The notes beneath the pieces were generated by a model, which saw only the letters and a list, made by a program, of their open reading frames with translations, did no database searches and was not told the DNA's origin. Below, piece by piece: positions 45,671-57,221 of a stretch of 64,000 nucleotides of DNA (position 1 is the first letter of the stretch; every line of letters begins with the position of its first letter). Location of the stretch: positions 14,589,384 to 14,653,383 of the forward strand of contig OX388317.1 in the NCBI GenBank assembly GCA_947579605.1. The letters run 5' to 3'. The position numbers were made by a program, and so were the translations under genes. The stretch comes from Athripsodes cinereus (Eukaryota > Arthropoda > Insecta > Trichoptera > Leptoceridae).

Positions 45671-45704
45671 TTAATTATTATTTATTTAATTTTTCATTAA
45701 TAAA

Positions 45705-45890
45705 TGTCTTGTAAAAGGCGGATGTTCGAAAAAATAAATACTTTCACAACTTTAATTCAGCGATGAGGTTTGCCACCCATTCTGAATGTCTTATACTTTT
45801 ATTGACACGGAGAGGACAATCTATATGTTTATTACATGCGGTTAGTCTATTGGCTTCCCCACTTGTGGTATACGACGTGAACGTAGATCT
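45705..45890 (+). repeat. S repeat copy
   Basis: Starts at TCTTGTAAAAGGCGGATGTT, ends at CACTTGTGGTATACGACGTG. It lacks the first 50 or so bases. It lies head-to-tail with the preceding copy. Confidence 0.75.
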
Positions 45891-45914
45891 GTTATCCTCC
45901 AGATAAAATACGGG

Positions 45915-46710
45915 AACTAATTATTTGATCGGCTATTAATCCATTGGTTCGGCAAGAAAAAATCAGCATTTAAGTCTTTTGCGCAGCAAACAATGTTTTC
46001 ATCGGCAATAAATAAAAAACAATCGCAACACTTGTTTTACAAACAAACTTGGTTATATCAGCAAATTAACAAATTTTAACAGCTTAATAAATAATCGCAC
46101 AACAAAATAATTAATTGACCAGCAGAATTGTTATTTGAGCAGCAGAATTATTATTTGAGCAGCATAATTATTATTTGAGCAGCAGAATTATTATTTGACC
46201 GGCAGAAAATATAAGATAAACAATATTAATTTTTCACACACCGATTTACCTTCGGATCCACATGAAGTTTTTGTGATTTCTTACCAAATTAATGATGACT
46301 ACGAAAATAATGCCAGTTTCCGTTTTGCTTTATTAACGAAATATCTAACTGAAATGTCGAAAAACGCTAGAATCGTTGCTAGATGCTACATATAAAATCA
46401 CATAAAAAGATGCTACATACAAAGATTTATTATTTGAACAAGATTAAAAATTTAGTTTTCACAAGTTTAATTAAAATTAGATCACGGTTTGCTGCTCATT
46501 TATTTATTTTGCTGCACAAATAATAATTATGCTGGTCAAATAATAATTTTGCTGGTCGATTACAGTTTTACAATATCATATTATTTGCAATACAAATATA
46601 ATTTTCTCGCTGGGCATAAGTAGCATATCAAAATGATATATTTGTCGACAGAATACATTTTTCTGGTGAACAAAACTTCAATATTATGCTGATCGTTTAA
46701 ATGATAGCCA
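45915..46710. mobile_element. Foldback-type element with repeat-built arms
   Basis: The left arm (45915-46210) is built of degenerate units of about 20-22 bp of the form TTTGAGCAGCAGAATTATTA; the last four are nearly identical (46130-46210). The right arm (46485-46700) has the same units in opposite orientation (AATAATTATGCTGGTCAAAT, AATAATTTTGCTGGTCGATT). Units grow more degenerate outward on both sides. The middle (46210-46480) is non-repetitive and holds a small open frame. Arms made of inverted tandem repeats define foldback (FB/Galileo-like) elements; that assignment is inference. Outer ends and target duplication were not resolved. Confidence 0.6.
46198..46395 (+). other. Open frame in the centre of the foldback element
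   Basis: About 65 codons without a stop between the arms, reading KYKINNINFSHTDLPSDPHE, VFVISYQINDDYENNASFRF, ALLTKYLTEMSKNARIVARC, YI and a stop. The composition is protein-like, but I recognise no domain and there is no ATG at the start. It may be a relic of a transposase exon or of captured host sequence. Confidence 0.3.
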
Positions 46711-46784
46711 TAAAATAATATACATTATCATCATAAAAATAATCGAAGTTTTGTTGCATTCACCTGGACTTAAAAATCCCCATA

Positions 46785-46965
46785 TAATAAACACGCAAGC
46801 TGTCCTCTTCGTACCAATATAAAATCAAAACATTCAGGATGGGTGGCAAAACTTATCGTTGAATTATGTCTTTATTTTTTCGAACACCTTTACAGGACAC
46901 TCGAAAACTTACGGAGAAGAGTGGGAGACGAATTCTTTACTGGGTGCTCCACGTGATGAAAATTA
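46785..46965 (-). repeat. S repeat copy
   Basis: ATAATAAACACGCAAGCTGT, CCTCTTCGTACCAATATAAA, ACATTCAGGATGGGTGGCAA to GAGAAGAGTGGGAGACGAAT, TCTTTAC. It lacks the extreme 3' end. Confidence 0.7.
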
Positions 46966-47107
46966 ACTCATTTAACTAACCCTTTCTTTTTTCCATACAA
47001 AATATTATAATACATAAAAATTTGATTTGATGTTTACTTTCACATAGGTATCATATTAGTCTCCAAGCTAAGGAGATTGTGGCGTATTTGGTCATAGATA
47101 TAGATAT

Positions 47108-47193
47108 GAGAGAACTACTAACGCTACGAGTGTCCAATTTTTGAACTTGGAGTACAATCCATTTTTTTACATTTTAAAATCTCGCAATGCGTG
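47108..47193 (-). repeat. Dispersed repeat, minus copy of inverted pair
   Basis: Reverse complement of 45066-45155. Together the pair brackets the foldback element and three S copies. Confidence 0.75.
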
Positions 47194-48595
47194 ATAAGAA
47201 TATGAATATGGAAGTAGTGTTTCCAAGATTGTTTGAACGATATGATGTATGTAAATGCAAGCGACTACAATAGTGGAGATACTAACACGAATGATAGATT
47301 TTGAGGTTTGTTTGATTGAAATTACGAATGCGTTGAAAAAAGCTATGTGCGGTAAGGGTATGTTTGTGTTTTAATTGAGCTTATCAAGTCCGGTATTTAT
47401 TTATTTATTTGTTCTATAGATACGCACACAGAGTTAGCAAAGCATTCATAAAAATAAGGAAAAAAAAATACCAATAATTTAAGCGGTATAAATAGATAGA
47501 GAGATCTATAAAAAATGGGAATAGATTGAAGGCTTGCAAGTCACACGAAATCATATTGGCTTCCTTAAAGAGTTTCGTAATTTTAAATCCGTTATAATAT
47601 ACATTTTCAATCTTTTTTTATAAATCTAAACGATCACTGAAATAACTGATTCATATAAAAATATTCAATGATGTAATTATTTTCTTAAAGCGATTTTGAC
47701 TTCAAAGAGAAAATATTGTAAATGGTTTGGATTATTAAATAAAAAAAATCGTTTCAGTGAGAATGTTCTTAAAGCAAATATCTTCATTAGATACTACGAA
47801 AAGAGGAATTTTCTTTCCCTTTTTCATGCTTTATCTTTCAGTATGAACTGTACTCTAGGGGGTGTTAAAAGATAAATATATAGAACCCTCAGATTTTCTT
47901 CATTGCTTCTAGTTTCTGAGGTATTTCAGCATTGTATGATATTTTATATTAATTAACGTCAAAACAACATATTTACATTTCTCACGATAAAGATTAAACT
48001 GAAATATTATATGTTTATTTAAATTTACGTTATTAACTTTTAATTAAGATTAGAAAAATATGTACAGCCGACTTCAAAGCATGAAATATAAAAGGGATAA
48101 AATAAATTGAATTTCCACGTAGCCTTTGGATGTAGACGCTATTATCATTTTAAAAGACAAGAATAATAGAGAAAATTCGAGGTATATATTTTCCAAAAAC
48201 CTCATTTCAAAAAGTTACTTTTAAGCGGTTTACACAGATGGCGTTTTAAAATTTATGTAAATTATTGTTACGACATGTTTTTATTGTTGTTTTTTTTTTG
48301 TTTTTCTTCTCCTTTTTGGAATTTAAATTAACAATCATTTAGAAGTTTTCGTTGCTTATCTCAATAGAGCTGTTGTCTTCTACAATTCAAATTTTATATT
48401 TTCTAAATCTTGCTGTTGAATCTATAAGTATTTTTTATACTTTGTATAATATTGCAATTTGAATATTACTTTACCATGAAATCTACAATTTCTAGGGTGA
48501 GCATATTAGAAAACAGAATATAAAATTAGATTTTTAATAAAAAAATTCATAATTATTGTGAAAACTAGTTGATAAAATTGAATTCTCTCATTTTT
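47194..48595. other. AT-rich gap, nothing recognised
   Basis: No gene or structured repeat supported. Confidence 0.6.
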
Positions 48596-48599
48596 CTAC

Positions 48600-48675
48600 A
48601 TATAGAGTTAAGAGGACAGCTTGCATGTTTGTTACATGCAACTGGTCTGCTGGCTACCTCACTTGTGCAGTAGTA
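48600..48675 (+). repeat. S repeat 3' end
   Basis: AAGAGGACAGCTTGCATGTT, GTTACATGCAACTGGTCTGC, TGGCTACCTCACTTGTG, then the CAGTAGTAGTAAATA tail. It lacks the GGATATGCCG segment. Confidence 0.7.
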
Positions 48676-50930
48676 GTAAATATTTTTTTCAGTTAGTCAT
48701 ATAACACAATACTAAAAATATCTCCAACCTATTTGTAGAAATTTTTCTCTTCTCCAGAAACTAATTAATTAAGAAATTATTTTCTCAAAACAGCCACTTA
48801 TCTTCTTCAGGGATTATAAATCTTCATGTAGCAGTTAGAGATATAAATATATTTTAAGTACCAGCCTACTCAAAACATGTAACCGGACTCTTTGGTAAAC
48901 ACTACATGATTACATTTTTGTACGTAGCGTACAATTTTTTGTTTGAATGTTATAAGAAATAAATTGACATTTCACATTGGATAAATCGCTTATTAAAATA
49001 TCAGTCATTAAATAACCCTGTGCATTAGTCTTTCTATTTCAAAATAAATTATTTTAGATGCTAAAGTTGATAATATGTTAACTGGAGTTCCACTTTTTAT
49101 GAGTTTTTTTAAATCAAAAAAGATGTATCTGGGTTTTAGTTATAAACCCAAACTTTTTATGGCTTTCACATTAAACTAAAAGCTTGTGTTGTGAGAGGCG
49201 AGTTTGCCAGCATCTAGGATTGAGCTGCACATCTCCTGTGCATGAAGCCAAGACTCTACCTACAGGCTGCTGACGAACTCCGGTAAAAAGGGTACTTCGA
49301 TTTGTGTATTTTATAACGTTCTCATATACAAACCACTCAATTTTATTGTAAAATGATGATACGCAAAAAGAATAAATAAATACTGCTTTATTTAAACACT
49401 AAACACACGTTTATTCTAGTTATACAGATTGAGTGCTTGCTTAACAAATGGATTATTTTATAGGTAGGTACTTACAAATAGGAAAAATCTATTAACAAAG
49501 AATATTATTAATAGATATTCACATTCAAGTTCTGCCTGGTGGAATCTCTTGATGATGTTTCGTTGTTGTATTAATTAATATTTTAGTTATGTTTTTTATT
49601 TTATATTTTTCTCTACTATATTAATTGTTTTATACGATATTTATTGATGGTTTCGTTTGTCTTCATTTTGTTCAAATCGTTTTGAATTTTTATACTGTGG
49701 GGGGCTTTTGTGGTCTATACTGTATATTGTTTGATTTTTGTAATATTTACTGTGTTGATTGTTTGTTCCTTGCGAAAATAAAATAAATATAAAAATTAAA
49801 CATGTTAAGACCAAGAGATAAATAAATAAATAATAAAACAGTAAACTTATTTTGTAAGAATCCAATGATTTGCTAAAAACTGTGTTTTCATTAAACCTTT
49901 ATGTACCAGTACCCAACTCAAATCCATTTAGAGTTCGGTACAATAAGAGAAAAATATAAACTTAAAATCAAGGCAGTAACAATCAATCTCTAGCGTTGAA
50001 TATGTCAGGGTACCTATTTAGAAAGAAAAGAAAATTTTCGGAAATTATAAAAACTGAACCAGGCAAAGAACGTTAGTTTTCGTGTTAATAGATGAGACAC
50101 TGAATACAATACCAGTATAATACGTGAAATAATTATATTATTTAACGTTTATTGCATTCCAAAGACAAAAGATATCCGCACACTACTGTTTACCACATTG
50201 ACTCTTTTGTAATGAGAGGTATTAGTTTTGTAATAATAGGTAGGTAGTTGTTATGTTCTACCACTATAATATATAGGAAATGAGGTAAGTTTTTCGATCT
50301 TGTCTCGCTTAGAAATTACTTTCGTCCCATAATACCTTTTGTCCCTTCAAAGAATAACAAACTAACAAAAATAAACTTTACACTAATTAATGGAGGTGAA
50401 TGAAAATCCTCCTTATCTACTAAGAAGAAGGATAATACAATGGAATAGTGAATAACAAAGGTTACATACATAATTATTATACTTACATACAAAACACTGT
50501 CTTGTATTTTGAGATAAGGAATAGTTTCTTACATGCTGAAACATGTATTGAAGTTAATATAAATTATGTTGTGTTCTTTGTTTTCTAACATCCTTTGATA
50601 TTTTCATAAGAATTACACGGAGAAAGTAAGACTTTTTTATTGAAAATTGTATGATGTGTAAATTATCATATAAATGGTGTATAGAAAGTATAAGCGAAAC
50701 TCGGCGACAATATGTTACGTTCGGATGTTTGTGATGTCAGAAATCTAAATTAAAGTATATACCTATTACCTATAAAAGAAGTTCTTCTAGACTAGGACTA
50801 TTTTGGTATAGCAATGCGCTTTTCTTGGTCAAGCACTTTCTACTACCCCAAAATATAACGACTCAGTATGGAATATTATATTTTATAATATGTATTAGAA
50901 AAGTAATATAATAGAATACTAATCTTTATA
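48676..50930. other. AT-rich gap with one tRNA-like relic
   Basis: Apart from the candidate at 49195-49275 nothing was recognised. The minus frame 49641-49865 is AT-driven. Confidence 0.55.
49195..49275 (-). repeat. Possible tRNA-derived relic
   Basis: The minus strand reads CAGCCTGTAGGTAGAGTCTT, GGCTTCATGCACAGGAGATG, TGCAGCTCAATCCTAG: GTAGGTAGAG resembles a D-arm and CAGCTCAATCC a weak T-arm with B-box spacing. GACTGTACCTACAGGCAACC at 45000 resembles part of it. There is no closed cloverleaf, so it is not called a tRNA. Confidence 0.3.
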
Positions 50931-50934
50931 AAAA

Positions 50935-51080
50935 TAATTCAGTGATGAGACATGCCAACCATTCTGTGTTTCTTATTTACATGGAAAGGGTGACATGTAT
51001 GTTTATTACATATAAGTGGTCTGCTGGTTATCCCTATTGTGGGAATATATATAGTCACAAACCATGATGGTATAGATAGA
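50935..51080 (+). repeat. S repeat copy (3' two-thirds)
   Basis: AATTCAGTGATGAGACATGC, CAACCATTCTG, TGACATGTATGTTTATTACA, GTGGTCTGCTGGTTATCCC, then ATGATGGTATAGATAG. Confidence 0.6.
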
Positions 51081-52184
51081 AAAAAATGTATTTGATTACA
51101 CCGTTAAAATCAGTACTTTTAAGAAAATTTATTTTAGACTTATTATCATGTAATTTATATATTTCTTTGTCGAACAATATAACTCGTTTAATAACGTATA
51201 TTCATGAACACGGTTTAATGAAATGTTTCTTACACGTCAATCACTGTTTTTGTTTGACAATATTATTATGATTTCCATACTATGTGTATTTTATTTTTGT
51301 AGGGGTATATTTCTTTGATAGGTACTTAATTTTCATATAATAAAAAAGATATAAATTAATATATGATCCTCACACCGCGTCCCTAGTAACGAGAGAGAGA
51401 AAGGATTGACAGAAAATCTTGCTCGTGCATCACTTTCACCAAATTTATACAATTCTATATACACGTACAGCGATTTCTTTAAGAATTCTGAATCTGGTCG
51501 AAACATTTTTCAAGTATCATTACATAAATCAAAAGATTGTAGGAATTGGTATAGATAGATCTCTTTTTCATCTTCTTATATCCCAACTTCTTACCGCTGA
51601 AGGCTGTTGGGATCGGCTCTTCTCGTTCTAAAGTTAAAATAATAATCTTCTGTTCCCTATGTCGTTTTCATCCAATCTCTTATATTGTGAATTCTTATCA
51701 GATAATAATAAAATTGACAATTCTTTTTTTCACAAGAATAGAGTGATATTTTACTAGTGCAATAACGGGCATTTCGTATAAAGTGTAGACCTCAGTAAAT
51801 AATAATATCCTCCTAAAAGTTTTCACAAACTATGCACGCGATTTGTGAAATTGGAAACCGCAATGAATATCTCATCTGCACATGTAGGTACCTAACTAGT
51901 GAAAACTCTCTGGTGAAATAAATTCCAATACAGCGTACTACAGTCGTTTCATTGAATGTTCTAATATAATGTAGGATTTAATATCACTATCTGTGTACTT
52001 TGTAACATTGAAGCAAGCAGCTGTATAGTACAAACATATTATAAGACAATAATATGTTACAATATACAAAAGCCGGGCATAGTTAAACAAAAAAATATCT
52101 TCGTTAATCTGTAATCGACAGAATTTACTTTGGGACTTCTATACTCGTATTATTTTTTGAAAATGTAAACTATGATATAGTTCA
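51081..52184. other. AT-rich gap, nothing recognised
   Basis: The open frames at 51086-51271 and 51419-51631 carry no recognisable motif. Confidence 0.55.
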
Positions 52185-52255
52185 GATCAACATGGCGTTC
52201 AGTTCTCTCTGCCTACCTCACCTGGGACACGGCGTGAGGGTATAGTATAGAAGTA
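52185..52255 (+). repeat. LINE-A 3' tail only
   Basis: CATGGCGTTCAGTTCTCTCT, GCCTACCTCACCTGGGACAC, GGCGTGAGGGTATAGTATAG: the LINE-A 3' UTR and tail, with the GTATAG ending that makes it look like an S end. Confidence 0.7.
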
Positions 52256-52694
52256 GTATAGTTAAAAGCTAGGATTAATCTCAATGAATCGGGAGTTAAT
52301 AAGAGGTTCTTCGGCGTGTGTGATTGTGAATGACGGTAGGAACCAGTTTGTAAAATCGCTAGTGGACCTTCCCATATAGAAAATGTTACGGAAGCTTTTG
52401 TTAAGGGAAGTTGGTGTTTAAGTTAAAAAATTGAGATAAAACAACAAATTAACTTTAAATTACACGGCAATTAATTCTTCACTCGTTAACCATCAATGTC
52501 ATAAGTTTTGAATCGCGTTCGCGAACATCTATTTCCTAGTTCACGGCTCACTTATCGGACACCGCATTCGCTACAGATTTCATCATGTATAACAATATTG
52601 TATACATATGTGAACTTTTAACGCTAGATAAAATTACATTCTGTATTCTATTAAATTATATACAAGTTTTCGGCAATTTTACCTTCATTATATC

Positions 52695-52975
52695 TAATCT
52701 ATCTATTCACATGCCAAGTGGGGAAGGCAGAGAGAACGAACGCCACATAGATTTGCCTCTCCATTCTTCTATCGCCTCCTCTACAATCATGCAACCTCTT
52801 ATGCATGCACGTTGATTCCTCTTACTCACCATATGACCGTCCTTGAGAATTTGATCTAAGTGATTAAGCCACGTAATTCTCGGACACCCACGCTTCTTCG
52901 CACCCTTCTTTCAGACACTACATCCTTTTTGTCATTCTTTCCCCTTTTATCTGTTCCACATGACCAAATGCAATT
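52695..52975 (-). pseudogene. LINE-A 3' copy, inverted
   Basis: On the minus strand: GGTCATGTGGAACAGATAAA, AGGGGAAAGAATGACAAAAA, CGTGGGTGTCCGAGAATTAC, GTGGCTTAATCACTTAGATC, AAATTCTCAAGGACGGTCAT, TGGCGTTCGTTCTCTCTGCC, then a GAATAGATAGATTAGATAT tail. It encodes a frame-damaged version of the 5851-6153 C-terminus. Confidence 0.8.
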
Positions 52976-53895
52976 AGGTTGTGCCATTAAAAAATAACAT
53001 TCGTTAAATGTATCAACAATGATTTTTGAATTATGCAGAGTTACTGGAAATACTTACTCCAGAGACCTCTGTCTCTGGTATTTTCCAGAACCAAACCGAG
53101 TCTATCAATTCACATATTTGACACAAGTTTTGCCATATTTTTGCGTTTCTGCCTTCTTCCATTGCCTCTATCGATCTTTGAGGGAGTTTTTTTGGTATAT
53201 CGACACATTTTTAGTTAAATGACATTACACTCAAATACATTGATACTAACAACATTAAATAGTGTCGAATCCATGAGTAAAATATATTTTTTTTAAATAT
53301 TTTTATTCATTACTGGTGAAGATAATATTTTTTTTGATAACTGTTATGAAGTACAGCTAATGAATATAATTAATAAACTATTTGATCTTATAAAATAAAT
53401 TAGAATCTCGTAGTTCGCTGAGTATAGATCGATTTCGCGATGTTTACATTGAATTCGAGTGACTGTATCTAAGTGCATTTCAATGACGGAAATTAGGTAA
53501 CAGTATTGTTTCATACCAAAACTGCTACACGTATTCCTACTTTGCGTAAAAGTTGTATATGAACACAACGTGAAATGACGCAAAATTGAATCATGATTCA
53601 TAGTCGGGAAATTGAGTTTTCACGGAAAATCTATCTACGTTTGTACTTTACATTGTTGATAAACAACGTTTTTGCAGTACGGCTTTATCAAAGTTTCTAT
53701 TAAATTAAAGGCAAAACAGAAAGGCATAGGCAAGCGAAAAACATGTACCTACATTTGTGGTAAAAATAACTGATACATTTTGAAATCGTAATCCCGTGAA
53801 AATTATAATTTATCCATACAATGTGTTGAATACTTAAAAGAAAAAGGCTTGTTTGTTACACAATCACAAGTAAAAATGAAAATAGCTTGGGATTA
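52976..53895. other. AT-rich gap, nothing recognised
   Basis: A small inverted repeat (CCAGAGACCTCTGTCTCTGG, 53060-53079) is present. There is no gene. Confidence 0.55.
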
Positions 53896-54266
53896 TAAAT
53901 AAATAAATAATAAATAAAGCTTTATTGGCATCAATATTTATAATGTGTACATGTTTTTGTTCCAATAGACTACCAAAAGGCGGGCTTATCGCATATGCGA
54001 TTTCTTCCAGCCAACCCGAAAAAATAAAAAAAATAAAAATAAAACAATAGAAAAAACATATAGATAAAAGTATATAAAAACAAGATGCTAAAATAAAAAC
54101 TACAAATGAAATATATAATAAAAACAAGATAAAATATAAAAAGCACACATACAACAAGAGTAGGAAGGGAAAGGGAAAGGGGAAAAGGAGAGGATCTACT
54201 CGGCGTAATTATTACGCGAAAGTTTAAAAAAGTAAAAAAAATGAAATCGAAAAATGTGTATGAAGA

Positions 54267-57221
54267 CTAGAGACAATTAATTTGTTTACGAAATGAATAT
54301 AATGTTGAAGAAGTACGAACCTTATGTGGGAGTCTGTTCCAAAGCCTCGCACCATGAACAGTAAATGAATCCGTATAAAAACTAGAATGATGAGGTGGGA
54401 TGGATAGAAGATTATTTGTAGCTGAACGAAGTGACAAACCGTGTGATTGTAAGAAGACAAATCTTTCCTTTAGATAAGAGGGTGCGACTGGATCGAAGAG
54501 AATTTTAAAAAGAAGAGAGAGAATATGAACATCTCTACGCTGGGCTATTGTCTTCCAGCCAAGGCGCTGCCGGAATTCAGAAATGTGATCACGCTTTTTT
54601 AGACCAAAGATATACCGAATACATGAATTCTGAAGACGTTCCAGCTTATTCAGCGCCTCAACTGAGAGATCTAAGTAGCATACATCTGCATAGTCAAATA
54701 AAGGATGAATTAAGGATTGAACGAGAAGTTTTTTTGTGTCAATAGGAAGAAAGTTTTGAAGTCTTTTAAGCGAATGTAAAGAAGCAAATACCCTTTTACT
54801 GACTTCATTAATCTGCCTCCACCAGGACAACCCGTTATCAAAGTATATACCTAAATTTTTGACTGTATCAGCGAAGGGAATAATGGAATCGTTTAAGATC
54901 AAAGATGGCAAAGGGGCGAGATTGAGAGACGTCAAAAGCCTGGAACTACCTATAATGATTGCTTGGGACTTTGAAGGATTAACAAGTAGTCCATGCTCCC
55001 TACACCACGAACTAATATATTGGAGGTTTTGGTTCATGATTTGAAAAGAAGAAACAATGTTATCAAGATCAAAATGAATATAGAGTTGGAGATCATCTGC
55101 GTAAAGATGGTAGGATCCACAAAGCTGGTGAGTGATAGTATTAATGAAGACTGAGAAAAGCAAAGGAGAAAGAATTCCGCCCTGCGGTACACCTGCACGC
55201 AAATCAGTCCAGTTGGAGGTTTGAGTTGATAAACACACTCTCTGCCTTCTAACTCTGAGGTATGAGTTTAACCATTCCAAGGCACTTCCTTTAATATTGA
55301 GAGACTCCAATCGAGCCAAAAGAAGATCATAATCAACACAGTTAAAAGCGTTACTAAAATCTAGCAACGTCAGCAAAGTAAGTTTCCTCCCTTCCATAGC
55401 GAACCTTATATCTTCTGAAATTTTAAGCAGGGCAGTAGCTGTACTATGGCCCTTACGAAAGCCGGACTGAAATCGATCCAGAGAGTTGTGAGATAGAAGA
55501 TAGTCATTAAGTTGTTGATAAATTAACTTTTCCATTATTTTAGATAGAAAGGGTAGGACTGAAATAGGCCTAAAATCCTTGGCTGAAGATGGGTAACCAA
55601 CCTTGGCTAACGGAATTATATTTGCCGTCTTCCACTCAGATGGGAAAACAGATGTGGATATTGAGGAGTTAATTATGAATGTTATAACAGGCAAAACACA
55701 ATCCATAAGCAGAGTGATCATCTTGAAACTTATCCCATCATAACCGACAGCAGTAGACTTCACCGCAGAGAAGGACTTTCGCACTTCTTCCAAGGTTATT
55801 AATCTGAAATCAAATGGTTCAAAATCATGCGTACAATTCTTTATTTTATTTAAAGAGAGTTGTTTAATAACAGGATCAATAACGACAGGTAATGAAGAAA
55901 AGTGAAGATTCAGCTCATCGAGGCTAACCGCAACCGAGCCAACAGTGCCACCTTGTTTACCCAAACCATGCTGCTTTAGAAATTTCCAAGTCTTATTTGG
56001 TGTGGATGAAGAAACATTATTGAAAAAATATTCCTTTTTAGATTTACGACACAATTTAGAGCAGTGTCCTCTTAGCAGTTTGTAAGTTTCCCATTTATTG
56101 AGGCACTTTGTCTTATTGAATTTTGCTTTTGATCTGTCCCGTTTATTCATAAGTTTTTGAATGTTATCCGTTAGCCATGGTGCCGGAGGACGCCTCAGTG
56201 GAACAGTTATAACCGGAGCATGTTTGTCAAACAAATTAATGATTTCATGATTAAACTCCTCCACCATGACGTTTACGTCAGCCGCGGTGTAAATATTTTG
56301 CCAGTTTATTTGCTCAGCATCATCTTTTAAGCTTGCAATGTCTAATCGCCGAAAATTGCGAAACGAGTGAAGTCTAGACTTTATTTTAGGAAGTTTAACT
56401 TTGTAAGAGAGATAAATCAAATCATGACACGAAAAACCAAAAGCTGTCAATTGTCCATGAGACTTGACATGATTCACTGAAGATGTTATCATAAGGTCTA
56501 ACAGTGACTGCGAAGATCTTGTATGATGAGTGGAGCAGAGCGGCAATAAATGTAAGTCAATTGAATTTATTAAGTTCGATAATTTGTGGGCACGGTAATC
56601 ATTTCTAATTAGGCAGGTGTTGAAGTCGCCCATAAGTATAGTATGAATATAGTTATGAGTTAATGACTCCAATAAGGTTTCGAGTTCAAGGAAATAGTTG
56701 CAGCATGGCGGACAATAGGCAACACCCAACAACACCCTAGAATGAAAAACACACACCTCAATGAACAGGTACTCCATTCCCCCCACCACTCCTGCCTCAG
56801 TAGATGCGACAACCTTATAAGATAAATCATCACGCAGATAAATAGCAACGCCACCCCCAACACGATTGATTCGATCACAACGTATTAGATTGTATCCTGG
56901 AAGATCGAAAAGTGAAGATGGGAGAGTAGGCTTGAACCAGGATTCACTAACCAACAATGCATGTAGAGGAACATCTGTAAAAGAAGCAAGCAACTCATCA
57001 TAGTGGGCGGGTATACTCTGAGCATTGATATGACACACATTGAGAATAGACCTAGAATTACAAAGAGATGACCGTAGTTGCTCAGAGAGTGACAGCAATG
57101 AGCTAGTCGAAGAGCTTTCAACCGATTGAAATGAATCAGAGAAGTTTGATTGAGCAGAGTAATGGGTGAGGGGAGAGGAAGGGAGGGAATAGAAGGAATC
57201 ATTTTGAGGAGAAGTATTCAT
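54267..57221 (-). CDS. LINE ORF2 protein: endonuclease and reverse transcriptase
   Basis: 984 residues, ATG to stop, no interruption. N-terminal APE-type endonuclease that nicks target DNA: HINAQS (N66), SESW (E93), MGDFN (D199, N201) and FSCHD (H266, D267) are present. Reverse transcriptase for target-primed synthesis: TANIIPLAK and DFRPISVLPFLSKIMEKLI, QSGFRKGHST (585-594), LLDFSNAFNCVDY, AGVPQGGILSPLLF (676-689) and the catalytic YADD (707-710). The C-terminal region has APSYLKERF and ARLWNRLP and lacks RNase H and a zinc finger. The Ser-rich first 50 residues look unstructured. All catalytic residues I can locate are kept, so the protein could be active. Many antisense frames over this interval are shadows. 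Confidence 0.95.
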   Translation of the reverse strand: MNTSPQNDSFYSLPSSPLTHYSAQSNFSDSFQSVESSSTSSLLSLSEQLRSSLCNSRSILNVCHINAQSIPAHYDELLASFTDVPLHALLVSESWFKPTLPSSLFDLPGYNLIRCDRINRVGGGVAIYLRDDLSYKVVASTEAGVVGGMEYLFIEVCVFHSRVLLGVAYCPPCCNYFLELETLLESLTHNYIHTILMGDFNTCLIRNDYRAHKLSNLINSIDLHLLPLCSTHHTRSSQSLLDLMITSSVNHVKSHGQLTAFGFSCHDLIYLSYKVKLPKIKSRLHSFRNFRRLDIASLKDDAEQINWQNIYTAADVNVMVEEFNHEIINLFDKHAPVITVPLRRPPAPWLTDNIQKLMNKRDRSKAKFNKTKCLNKWETYKLLRGHCSKLCRKSKKEYFFNNVSSSTPNKTWKFLKQHGLGKQGGTVGSVAVSLDELNLHFSSLPVVIDPVIKQLSLNKIKNCTHDFEPFDFRLITLEEVRKSFSAVKSTAVGYDGISFKMITLLMDCVLPVITFIINSSISTSVFPSEWKTANIIPLAKVGYPSSAKDFRPISVLPFLSKIMEKLIYQQLNDYLLSHNSLDRFQSGFRKGHSTATALLKISEDIRFAMEGRKLTLLTLLDFSNAFNCVDYDLLLARLESLNIKGSALEWLNSYLRVRRQRVCLSTQTSNWTDLRAGVPQGGILSPLLFSVFINTITHQLCGSYHLYADDLQLYIHFDLDNIVSSFQIMNQNLQYISSWCREHGLLVNPSKSQAIIIGSSRLLTSLNLAPLPSLILNDSIIPFADTVKNLGIYFDNGLSWWRQINEVSKRVFASLHSLKRLQNFLPIDTKKLLVQSLIHPLFDYADVCYLDLSVEALNKLERLQNSCIRYIFGLKKRDHISEFRQRLGWKTIAQRRDVHILSLLFKILFDPVAPSYLKERFVFLQSHGLSLRSATNNLLSIPPHHSSFYTDSFTVHGARLWNRLPHKVRTSSTLYSFRKQINCL

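Noticed and set aside
46130..46210. CRISPR-like array of regularly spaced repeats
   Set aside because: The units are contiguous 20-bp repeats without unique spacers, occur inverted on the other side and lie in a eukaryotic genome; a foldback arm explains them.
49195..49275. Functional tRNA gene
   Set aside because: No closed acceptor stem and only weak box motifs; likewise for 21870-21930, 32345-32470 and 33700-33760, all treated as SINE-like relics.
54548..57202. Several 60-105 codon open frames on both strands within the LINE ORF2 interval
   Set aside because: They are other-frame shadows of the 984-codon ORF2, which has coherent endonuclease and RT motifs.
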